DNA of 64,000 bases from Bacteroidota bacterium. Its GTDB lineage: Bacteria > Bacteroidota > Bacteroidia > Bacteroidales > F082. The position numbers and the translations under genes were made by a program. The stretch lies in the NCBI GenBank assembly GCA_023396415.1, contig JAEWWJ010000058.1, forward strand, positions 29,020 through 93,019. Direction: 5' to 3'. Shown here in pieces: positions 33,724-41,073 of the stretch (the first letter of the stretch is position 1; every line of letters starts with the position of its first letter). Below the pieces are notes generated by a model, which saw only the letters and a list, made by a program, of their open reading frames with translations, searched no databases and was not told where the DNA came from.

Positions 33724-34937
33724 TTAAGCAATGGAACTTTCCAAATCCAGAATTCTCCTTTTGAGGCTTTCAATTTGTTTCTGCTTCATTTCTTTGCTTC
33801 TGTCAGCAGGCTCTTTGTAAGGTTCAAGGTTTCGCAAAATGAAGTACGAAGCTACCAATATCTTGTGGCCAACCGCAAAAAGTGCTTTTTTCTTACCTCT
33901 CCTTGCTGCTATTGAATAGTACTTTCTTTTCAGGAAACCATCCTTTTTTCTGGTTGCCCCCCATCCGCATTCGGTAAGGCTTGCCCTTAGATGTTGATTC
34001 CCCTTGATAGTTTTAGAGCTTTTTTTTTACCAGCACTCTCGTTATTGCCCGGGCTCATTCCTCCCAAACTGCTTAAGTGATGTTCGTTCGGGAAGCGGCT
34101 CATGTCTGTCCCGATCTCACTTATTATGGCAATAGCGCTGTCTCGCCCAACACCGTCAATGGTTGTCAATAAATCGATCTCTACCGAGTACTTCTGCACC
34201 ATTAAATCAATTTGCGCATCCAGTTCTTTTATTAACTTCTCTTTTGCTTCTATGCTCTGCTGTATCGCTTTCATCATGAACCGGTGGTGTTCCCTAAAGT
34301 TTCCTTCCAATGCTTTGATTATCTCGGTTTTGCTCGCTTTGGTTTTGCCATGTACACGCTTGGCAAGTAAGACTGGATCTTTCACTCCTTCCAGCAAATC
34401 TGCTATGATCTTCTTGGCACTTACGCTTCCAACCTGCATCACCGTGCCCAACTTGATGTTCGCATCTTCGAGTATCCGGTATTGACGATTACTCTCGCTA
34501 CTTACCTGCTGAACCTGCTTCTTCTTGTAACGAACGATGTCTCGCAAATCTCGTATCTCGACCGGTGGTATGAAACTTCCTTTGAGTAACCCGCCCAAAA
34601 GCAATTTACTCAACCAGGCACTGTCTTTCTTATCTGTCTTGTGGCCAGGAATGTTTTTTACATGGCGTGCATTGACCAGAATCACCTCGAAAAACTCTTC
34701 TAAGATGTTGTACACTGGTTTCCAATAAACCCCGGTACTCTCCATCGCTATGTGAGTAACCCCCTTTTGTCTGCACCAATCTCTTAACTCTTTCAAAGAA
34801 CTTGTGTAGGCCTCGAACGTCCGTGTCTCGTAACTTTGATCACTGCGCCGGATGGTCGCTACTATTACCGCCTGATGTACATCTATGCCGCAGCCTACCT
34901 CGACAATTTGCGGAAAACTTACCTCTTGTGTTTCCAT
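33724..34937 (-). pseudogene. IS110-family transposase, reading frame split at an A9 run
   Basis: A DEDD-type recombinase. Frame 1 starts at the ATG at 34937 (METQEVSFPQ) and holds VGCGIDVHQA (first Asp), HIAMESTGVYWKPV (Glu), PGHKTDKKDSAWLSKLL (Asp) and the C-terminal GVGRDSAIAIISEIG and SSLGGMSPGNNESAGK. It then hits a run of nine A (plus strand T, 34020-34028) and stops at 33987. A second frame continues with SKTIKGNQHLRASLTECGWG, AARRGKKKALFAVGHKILV and ends at 33724, which is the conserved IS110 tail with the serine. One added A (A10) would join the frames into about 404 residues. Natural decay, a sequencing error or polymerase slippage on the A-run are all possible. A TTG 12 codons upstream is a less likely start. 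Confidence 0.88.
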
Positions 34938-34963
34938 AGTTGCAGATTTTGATTTCACCTTCA

Positions 34964-35086
34964 AAGGTCGCAACTATATTCATGCACAGTGGGTATGATT
35001 TTGATCTTATGGATATTTCATGATTTATTTTTTGATTGTTGCAAGGTTTCGGGCAAAAGGTTAGCTGAACATTTTACTGCGACCTT
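34964..35086 (-). ncRNA. Candidate IS110 bridge RNA region
   Basis: The noncoding end upstream of the transposase is where IS110-group elements encode their bridge RNA. On the minus strand AAGGTCGCA (35086-35078) and TGCGACCTT (34972-34964) form a 9-bp stem closing about 105 nt. ACCTTCAAA is repeated directly at 34957-34965 and 35082-35090. A promoter box TATATTTG lies just outside at 35094-35087. The internal loops that would read target and donor could not be assigned by eye. Confidence 0.35.
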
Positions 35087-35094
35087 CAAATATA
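35087..35094 (-). promoter_or_regulatory. Promoter -7 box at the IS110 left end
   Basis: CAAATATA on the plus strand is TATATTTG on the minus strand, identical to the recQ -7 box. Transcription would begin near 35080, at the start of the candidate bridge RNA. No -33 TTG is seen in the outside flank. A circularised element could supply one from its other end. Confidence 0.4.
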
Positions 35095-35242
35095 TAAGGT
35101 GTAGTTCAGTTCATGTTTTTTTTGATGTCCTATAAAACTACCTTTTTGCGATAAAAGGGTTTTGTTGATGCTAAAAAAAGTTTTCACAGCGCCGAATCAT
35201 TCAATAAATTTAGCAAATAAAGCCTGTGTTGAATCATTTGCG

Positions 35243-35250
35243 TATCTTTG
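35243..35250 (+). promoter_or_regulatory. Promoter -7 box of metK
   Basis: TATCTTTG matches TAnnTTTG. Transcription would start near 35256, giving a metK leader of about 130 nt. Two direct copies of GAATCATT lie at 35194-35201 and 35231-35238. A small hairpin ACCGG/CCGGT at 35262-35277 opens the leader. Confidence 0.55.
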
Positions 35251-35279
35251 TCGCCGAAAAAACCGGACGAAACCGGTCT

Positions 35280-35337
35280 TTGTGGAAAGATTTGATTGAT
35301 TGCAACCACGATAAAAAATGCTAAAGCAAAATTTAGC
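35280..35337 (+). promoter_or_regulatory. SAM-II-like riboswitch in the metK leader
   Basis: The layout follows the SAM-II H-type pseudoknot. P1 is TGTGG (35281-35285) with CCACG (35306-35310). The loop holds GATTT and ATTGCAA in the conserved places. GATAAA begins at the end of P1 and GCTAAA (35320-35325) follows at the same spacing as in the reference aptamer. CAA after GCTAAA can pair with TTG in the loop for P2. TTTAGC (35332-35337) can instead pair with GCTAAA, and TGATTGA (35293-35299) with TCAATCA (35341-35347), giving a rival fold that would break the pseudoknot. SAM binding should reduce metK expression. Confidence 0.72.
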
Positions 35338-35387
35338 CCTTCAATCACCTCTTTCCCGTTTATTTATTTACTTAACATTAAAACGTT

Positions 35388-36689
35388 ATGGGATATTTAT
35401 TTACATCTGAATCAGTCTCAGAAGGACATCCAGATAAGGTTGCTGATCAGATTTCTGATGCCATTCTCGACGAGATGCTGAGCTTCGATCCAGAATCGAA
35501 GGTAGCGGTTGAAACGATGGTAACTACCGGGCTTGCTGTTGTTGCGGGCGAAGTAAAAACAAAGGGATATGTTGATATTCAGAATGTTGTAAGAGAAACC
35601 ATCAATTATATCGGATATACAAAAGCATCTTATCGCTTTGATGGTAACTCATGTGGGGTGCTTTCGGCCATTCATGAGCAGTCGCCCGATATCAACCAAG
35701 GTGTTGAGCGCAATTTGCCCGAAGACCAAGGTGCCGGCGATCAAGGCATGATGTTTGGGTATGCTTGTCGCGAAATGGACAATTTTATGCCTGTTACCAC
35801 TGAGCTTTCGCATATCTTTTTGCAACAACTTGCTGCCATAAGGCGCGAAGGAAAGCAAATGAAATACCTCGGTCCCGACGCCAAATCACAGGTAACTGTT
35901 GAATATGGCGATAAATGGAAACCTTTGCGTATTGAAACCATTGTTATTTCTACACAGCATGACGATTTTGCGCCAGAAGATGTGATGTTGGCTAAAATTA
36001 GAGAAGATGTAGAGAATATTCTCATCCCAAGAGTAAAAAAACTTCTGCCGGCACGCATCAAGAAACTTTTTGGAGCAGATTTTACACTCTGGGTGAATCC
36101 TACAGGCAAGTTTACCATCGGCGGACCACATGGTGATACGGGCTTAACCGGAAGAAAAATTATTGTGGATACTTATGGAGGACGTGGCGCACATGGTGGC
36201 GGCGCATTCTCGGGAAAAGATTCGTCAAAAGTTGACCGCTCGGCTGCCTATGCCACCCGCCATATAGCTAAAAATCTCGTTGCAGCAGAAATTGCCGATG
36301 AGGCATTGGTGCAAGTGGCCTATGCTATTGGTGTTGCAAGTCCGGTAGGCTTTTATGTGAATACTTTTAACAGCTGTAAGATAAAAAATGTGGACGGAAA
36401 AAGACTTTCAGATCAGGATATTGCTGACAAACTCAGGGATATTTTTGATTTAAGACCTTATGCTATTGTAAAACGTTTTGGCCTCAAAAATCCAATTTTT
36501 AAAGCTACGGCAGCCTATGGGCATTTTGGCCGTGATCCTTTTCAGGCCGAGATTGAAGTGAAATACACTGACGAGTCGACCTTCTCAAAAACAACAGATA
36601 AAGGAATAACAAATTACAAAACTGTTGACTTTTTTGCTTGGGAAAAATTAGATTATGTTGATGCCATCAGGAAAGCGTTTAATGTTTAA
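35388..36689 (+). CDS. metK: S-adenosylmethionine synthetase
   Basis: Makes S-adenosylmethionine from methionine and ATP in the cytosol. Signatures include [20 protein letters not shown] (residues 4-23), [29 protein letters not shown], and [22 protein letters not shown] with the phosphate-binding Lys and Asp residues. GHFGRDPF is near the C-terminus. Length 433 is longer than the approximately 384-residue E. coli enzyme, as in many Bacteroidota. The leader carries a SAM-II-like element, which suggests product feedback on expression. The gene ends at a hairpin terminator and is monocistronic. Confidence 0.96.
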   Translation: MGYLFTSESVSEGHPDKVADQISDAILDEMLSFDPESKVAVETMVTTGLAVVAGEVKTKGYVDIQNVVRETINYIGYTKASYRFDGNSCGVLSAIHEQSPDINQGVERNLPEDQGAGDQGMMFGYACREMDNFMPVTTELSHIFLQQLAAIRREGKQMKYLGPDAKSQVTVEYGDKWKPLRIETIVISTQHDDFAPEDVMLAKIREDVENILIPRVKKLLPARIKKLFGADFTLWVNPTGKFTIGGPHGDTGLTGRKIIVDTYGGRGAHGGGAFSGKDSSKVDRSAAYATRHIAKNLVAAEIADEALVQVAYAIGVASPVGFYVNTFNSCKIKNVDGKRLSDQDIADKLRDIFDLRPYAIVKRFGLKNPIFKATAAYGHFGRDPFQAEIEVKYTDESTFSKTTDKGITNYKTVDFFAWEKLDYVDAIRKAFNV

Positions 36690-36712
36690 ACATTCAACGT
36701 AAAGTTTGTAAA

Positions 36713-36739
36713 AGACAGCCGACAGGCTGTTTTTTTTTG
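36713..36739 (+). terminator. Intrinsic terminator of metK
   Basis: ACAGCC (36715-36720) pairs with GGCTGT (36725-36730) around GACA, followed by a run of T. Confidence 0.85.
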
Positions 36740-36811
36740 TAAATTTCTTCCTATTTGTTCTACATTGCATTGAAGTAAATTTTAGAGATTTTAATAGCTA
36801 AAACATTCAAA

Positions 36812-37162
36812 ATGAACATAGAAGAATTACGCGATTATTGCTTGTCGAAAAAAGCCACAGAGGAATCTATGCCTTTTGGCGATGATACCCTGGTAATAAA
36901 AGTAGGTGGAAAAATGTTTTTGTTGGCCAATCTCAATGGGCCTTTATCCATCAACATAAAGGCGCTTCCCGAAGAGGTGATTGACCGAATAGAACGTTAT
37001 CCTGAAGTAAATCCGGGTTACCACATGAACAAAAAGCATTGGGTTACCATTGTGCTGGACTTGGCGCATGATGAGTGGTTGATCAAACAGTGGATAGATG
37101 ATTCTTATACATTGGTTGTGGAAAGTTTACCACGGAAACTGAAATCACTCTATGGGCTTTAA
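36812..37162 (+). CDS. MmcQ/YjbR-family protein
   Basis: A 116-residue protein of the MmcQ/YjbR family, which has a CyaY-like DNA-binding fold. The hallmark start ELRDYCLSKKATEESMPFGDDT is followed by KVGGKMFLLANL, and the family core NPGYHMNKKHWVTIVLD lies near residue 68. LIKQWIDDSYTLVVESLPRK closes it. The cellular role of this family is not settled; some members sit near mitomycin-resistance genes. It stands alone here, with no promoter box that I could place confidently. Confidence 0.88.
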   Translation: MNIEELRDYCLSKKATEESMPFGDDTLVIKVGGKMFLLANLNGPLSINIKALPEEVIDRIERYPEVNPGYHMNKKHWVTIVLDLAHDEWLIKQWIDDSYTLVVESLPRKLKSLYGL

Positions 37163-37287
37163 CGCCAGAAATATTTTTTAAATTACAGTTTGATATTACG
37201 CGCCCTTTAAAATAGTTGCGATATGCTGAAAAATTTTTATTTTCAGTTTAAAAACAACAATTGAAAATCGTTCTAACTTTATGCCTT

Positions 37288-38106
37288 TCAGGCGTTTTCG
37301 CGTTTCACGATACGTCCTGAAGCCAAAATGCTGAGTTCATACAATCCCATCAAAGGGATACAAACCAAAATTTGACTGAAAACATCAGGCGGAGTTATGA
37401 TGGCCGAAATAATCAAAAGAATGACCAAGGTATATTTGCGGTTTGCTTTGAGAAACTCAGGTGTAACAATACCAATTTTGGTGAGAAAATAAATTATCAA
37501 AGGCAATTCAAAAACAACACCTATTGCGAACGTGGTTGACACAACCGTGCTGATGTAAGAGTTGAGCGAAATTTGGTTTAAAACCGATTCGCTCACTTGA
37601 TAGGTTCCAAAAAAGTTGACGGTCAGCGGCACAATCACAAAATAACTGAACAACACGCCAACAAAAAACAAACCTGAACTGATTATGACTCCTCTTTTTG
37701 AAGCCTTTGATTCGTTTTGGCGTAGGGCCGGCCTAACGAATAACCAAATTTCATTTAGAATAAAAGGGAAAGCAAGAATTACGCCGGTAACAAACGAAAT
37801 GTAAACGTGCATCATAAACTGACCTGACATATTGATATTGATGATGTTTAGATTAAGGTTTTCCAAACACAAAGCATCAATAGAAAAGGTTTTGCTGATG
37901 TAGCAAAAGAAACGGTTGGTGGCAAAATCGCTACGGCTTGGACCCAAAATGATGGTGTCGAAAAGGATTTTCCGGTTTAGAAAGGCAACAATTCCCAGTA
38001 TAACGATGGCTGCAACGCTCCTGATTATGTGCGTACGCAACTCTTCGAGATGATCCCAAAACGACATCTCTTTTTCATCGGAAACCTCCTTCTTGCGTTT
38101 CGACAT
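37288..38106 (-). CDS. tatC: Sec-independent protein translocase TatC
   Basis: The core membrane subunit of the twin-arginine translocase, which exports folded proteins. It has 272 residues with six predicted membrane segments (about residues 26-48, 92-118, 130-155, 173-200, 206-222, 228-250). The N-terminal MSFWDHLEELRTHIIRS is the TatC signature, including the conserved Glu for signal recognition. IYFLTKIGIVTPEFLKANRKY matches the loop before TM5. The periplasmic loop after TM1 is long and Cys-containing. TatA/B genes are not adjacent. Confidence 0.94.
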   Translation of the reverse strand: MSKRKKEVSDEKEMSFWDHLEELRTHIIRSVAAIVILGIVAFLNRKILFDTIILGPSRSDFATNRFFCYISKTFSIDALCLENLNLNIININMSGQFMMHVYISFVTGVILAFPFILNEIWLFVRPALRQNESKASKRGVIISSGLFFVGVLFSYFVIVPLTVNFFGTYQVSESVLNQISLNSYISTVVSTTFAIGVVFELPLIIYFLTKIGIVTPEFLKANRKYTLVILLIISAIITPPDVFSQILVCIPLMGLYELSILASGRIVKRENA

Positions 38107-38268
38107 GATTTTATTTTTTGAGGTGCGAATTTACAAATAACTCCTTACAATGCGTAAAAATTCCTTTTTCTGCTGCTTGTAAACCTTGACAATTGAAGTT
38201 GCGAACCAAATAGAATCCATTCAAAAAAACACTTCTATCAAGAATTAATCTAAATAGGGGGTTTTTAG

Positions 38269-38276
38269 TAACTTTG
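38269..38276 (+). promoter_or_regulatory. Promoter -7 box of the flavin oxidoreductase gene
   Basis: TAACTTTG matches TAnnTTTG. It overlaps a TTG-type start at 38274, so the ATG at 38295 is the better start. Confidence 0.55.
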
Positions 38277-38294
38277 CCAAAACTGAATTATAAC

Positions 38295-39488
38295 ATGTAC
38301 TACGACTTTGTGATCATCGGTGCCGGAATAGCAGGCATAAAATCCGTCGAAGGTATTCGAAGTGAAAATCAAACCGCTTCAATTCTCCTTATTAATGGCG
38401 AAGATCGTTTGCCTTACAAACGTACCCAATTGAGTAAACAATTTGCCAAAGGGTTTGAACGTGAGGAGCTTACTATTGCCGGTCTCGATTGGTTTCATCA
38501 ACATGAGGTAACTGTTTTGAATGACAAAGTGATGTCTATTTCCTTGAAAACGAAAAGTCTAAAAACATTCCGCCAAAATATCATTCAATGGAATAAATTG
38601 ATCATAGCAAGTGGAAGCAGTCCAATTTGTTCGCCAATTAAAGGAAATGGAAAACAGGAGCTTTTGTTTTTTCGTTCGGCTTTAGAGGCTGAGAACTTGC
38701 GCCAGCAGGCGAGCAATGCTTCAAAAATCATTGTAATCGGCGGTGGAGTTCTTGGTGTTGAGCTGGCCTCAGCTTTGGCATCCATGGGCAAAAGCGTTAG
38801 TTTAGTACACACCGGCCCTTTTTTGATGAACAAATATTTTGACGAATATTTGTCGAACCACCTCAGCAATTTACTCCAAAACAAGGGTATTCAACTTATT
38901 TTGCACGAAAAAGTTAAGTCGGTTTCAAAAACCGGAAATGGAAAGTTATTGGTTGAAATTGGCGAAATGATTCATCTTTTAACTGACCTTGTGGTTGTTG
39001 CCCAAGGGGTACAGCCCACAATTGATTTCGTCAAGAAAGCAGGTATTGAAACCAAAATCGGAATCATGGTCAACGCAAATATGTGCACTTCGCATCCTGA
39101 TGTTTTTGCTGCCGGCGACGTTACCCAACATCAAAATGACAGTTTGACCGGCTTGTGGCACGATGCAGAAAACCAAGGTATTATAGCTGGAAAAAATGCA
39201 GCCGGCGGACGTTTGGAGCGCACTGATAGAAAGTTTCGCATGAAAATGGAAATCTTTAATCAGTTTTATTTTTCGTTGAATAGACCCATGAAACAATCTC
39301 CAAAAGATGAGCTGATGGAGCAGGTAAATGACCGTTACTACAGGTTCTTTTTTACCGATGAAAAACTTACCGGCGCATTGATGTTGAATGACAAAGAAAG
39401 GGCAAAAACCATCGAAAAGGCAGTGAATGAACACTGGTCGCGGGTGCAAGTGATGAAAGAGTTTTCCACAACCTTTTTAAAAGCCTAA
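38295..39488 (+). CDS. FAD/NAD(P)-dependent oxidoreductase, rubredoxin/nitrite-reductase-like
   Basis: A 397-residue two-dinucleotide-binding flavoprotein (Pyr_redox_2). FAD site: YDFVIIGAGIAGIKSVEGI (residues 3-21). The PYKRTQLSKQF segment matches rubredoxin-NAD reductases and nitrite reductase large subunits. NAD(P) site: KIIVIGGGVLGVELASALASM (about 143-163). The second FAD motif is HPDVFAAGDVT (about 270-280). No rubredoxin gene, iron-sulfur domain or terminal enzyme is adjacent, so its electron acceptor is unknown. The C-terminal 90 residues form a separate domain, as is usual in this group. Confidence 0.85.
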   Translation: MYYDFVIIGAGIAGIKSVEGIRSENQTASILLINGEDRLPYKRTQLSKQFAKGFEREELTIAGLDWFHQHEVTVLNDKVMSISLKTKSLKTFRQNIIQWNKLIIASGSSPICSPIKGNGKQELLFFRSALEAENLRQQASNASKIIVIGGGVLGVELASALASMGKSVSLVHTGPFLMNKYFDEYLSNHLSNLLQNKGIQLILHEKVKSVSKTGNGKLLVEIGEMIHLLTDLVVVAQGVQPTIDFVKKAGIETKIGIMVNANMCTSHPDVFAAGDVTQHQNDSLTGLWHDAENQGIIAGKNAAGGRLERTDRKFRMKMEIFNQFYFSLNRPMKQSPKDELMEQVNDRYYRFFFTDEKLTGALMLNDKERAKTIEKAVNEHWSRVQVMKEFSTTFLKA

Positions 39489-39536
39489 ACCGCTCAACTT
39501 TTCCTTGCTTAGCTCAAGCATTTGCCGGAGATTGAC

Positions 39537-39544
39537 TATCTTTG
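39537..39544 (+). promoter_or_regulatory. Promoter -7 box of the mrp-nifU genes
   Basis: TATCTTTG matches TAnnTTTG, 47 bases before the Mrp start codon. Confidence 0.5.
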
Positions 39545-39591
39545 TCGTCTTAAATTGGGTCTATTTTTAATCATTCTAAATAATAAAATTC

Positions 39592-40635
39592 ATGTTAATC
39601 GAACGATCAAAAGTAATTGAAACCTTGAAAGGTGTCATTTTCTTTGCAAAAGGGGATAACATTGTTGATCTGGGAATGCTCGACGAATTGGACATCAAAG
39701 AGAACAAAATATCCTTTAGGTTGGTATTTTCGAAACTTGGTGAACCTGCAGTAAACATTGTTAGCAACGCAGCCATTAAAGCGCTAAAAGAAGCTTTCGG
39801 CGAAGACACACTTGTTGAAATCACGCCAATTACCGAGAAGGAGAAGGGGAGAGGGCCCTTGGCTGGTGTTAGAAACATTATTGCCGTGGCCTCCGGAAAA
39901 GGTGGTGTTGGAAAGTCAACTGTTGCGGCCAATCTCGCGGTAGCTTTGTCGCGTTCGGGATCAAAAGTAGGTTTGGTTGATGCTGATATTTACGGCCCAT
40001 CGGTGCCTATAATGTTTGGCATTGTTGACGTAAGCCCTGGCATGATCGAAAAGGAGGGTAAACAAATGATTGTACCTCTCGAAAAATATGGTATTAAACT
40101 TCTGTCTATCGGTTTTTTTGTGGATACCGACAAACCACTCGTTTGGCGTGGGCCTATGGCTACCAGTGCATTAAATCAACTACTTACTGATGCTGACTGG
40201 GGTATTCTCGACTATTTAATCATTGACCTGCCTCCAGGAACAGGTGATATTCAACTTACTTTGGCGCAATCTTACTCCATCACTGGCGCAGTGGTTGTTA
40301 CAACGCCACAAAAAGTAGCTTTTGCCGATGTGCGCAGGGCGGCAACCATGTTTCAACAAGAAAAGCTCACCATTCCATTGCTGGGTTTGATTGAAAATAT
40401 GGCTTTTTTCACCCCTCAAGATATGCCCGATAAAAAATATTACATCTTCGGAAAGGGATATGGCGAAGGATTTGCAAACGCTTTAGGCATCCCTTTGATC
40501 GGACAGATCCCCATCGTTGAGCAAATTTCTGCCTCAGGTGATAGCGGAAGTCCGATTGCTTTGAATGAAGATTCGCCCATTGCAAAGGCTTTTATGGAAG
40601 TAGCTCAAAAAGTTAAATCGTTGATAAAGAAGTAA
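39592..40635 (+). CDS. Mrp/ApbC-type P-loop ATPase, Fe-S carrier
   Basis: A 347-residue Mrp/NBP35-family protein, which carries and delivers iron-sulfur clusters. The N-terminal MIP18/DUF59-like domain spans about 1-90 (GVIFFAKGDNIVDLGML). The P-loop is IAVASGKGGVGKSTVAANLA (about 101-120), the deviant Walker A of this family. GLVDADIYGPSVPIMFG follows near 130, then LIIDLPPGTGDIQLTLAQ. The paired CxxC for cluster binding that many homologs carry near residue 250 is not apparent here (only ENMAFFTPQDM), so cluster binding is less certain. The NifU-like gene follows. Confidence 0.9.
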   Translation: MLIERSKVIETLKGVIFFAKGDNIVDLGMLDELDIKENKISFRLVFSKLGEPAVNIVSNAAIKALKEAFGEDTLVEITPITEKEKGRGPLAGVRNIIAVASGKGGVGKSTVAANLAVALSRSGSKVGLVDADIYGPSVPIMFGIVDVSPGMIEKEGKQMIVPLEKYGIKLLSIGFFVDTDKPLVWRGPMATSALNQLLTDADWGILDYLIIDLPPGTGDIQLTLAQSYSITGAVVVTTPQKVAFADVRRAATMFQQEKLTIPLLGLIENMAFFTPQDMPDKKYYIFGKGYGEGFANALGIPLIGQIPIVEQISASGDSGSPIALNEDSPIAKAFMEVAQKVKSLIKK

Positions 40636-40677
40636 ATAATTTTGGTTTTGTAATCATTATAAAATTATCTGAATAAT

Positions 40678-40926
40678 ATGTCGGAACAAAAAGAAGTATT
40701 AGAAAGAAAGGTGAAGAATCTCATCGAACAAGTGAGACCTTACCTTCAACAAGATGGTGGTGACATCAACTTTGTGAACATCACTGATGATATGGTGGTG
40801 AATGTTGAACTCACCGGAGCCTGCGGAAGTTGTCCGTACAGCACCATGACTTTAAAAAATGGAGTTGAAAACACCATCCGCAAAGCGCTTCCTGAAATTA
40901 AAAGTGTAGAAGCAATCAATCTTTAG
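40678..40926 (+). CDS. NifU-like (NFU-domain) Fe-S protein
   Basis: An 82-residue protein consisting of the C-terminal NifU/NfuA domain alone. IEQVRPYLQQDGGDINFVNI (about residues 16-35) and the cluster-binding CGSC in TGACGSCPYSTMTLKNGVE (about 42-60) are standard. It is probably a cluster scaffold or carrier in the cytosol. It starts 42 bases after the Mrp gene, and the pairing suggests the two act together in Fe-S delivery. Confidence 0.92.
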   Translation: MSEQKEVLERKVKNLIEQVRPYLQQDGGDINFVNITDDMVVNVELTGACGSCPYSTMTLKNGVENTIRKALPEIKSVEAINL

Positions 40927-41073
40927 GATTGTCACTTTCACCTGACCACATAAAGGTCTTGCCGATTTATTTCTGCAAGTCCTTTTTTTTATTGAATGAG
41001 GTGTAAATTTTGAGGTGTTGTTGTGATCAACCAAATGAGCTAAATCTTTTGGCGCTAAAAGAGAAGGTTTAGT

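Larger units (their letters stand above)
33705..35086 (-). mobile_element. IS110-family insertion sequence (approximate limits)
   Basis: An IS110-type transposase gene with short noncoding ends, about 1.38 kb in all. The limits are proposed from a 7-base direct repeat CGACCTT at 33705-33711 and 35080-35086. IS110 elements recombine at a shared core rather than leaving inverted repeats and target duplications, so short identical sequences at both ends are expected. The true ends may lie some bases away. It sits between recQ and the metK promoter and leaves both intact. Confidence 0.6.
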
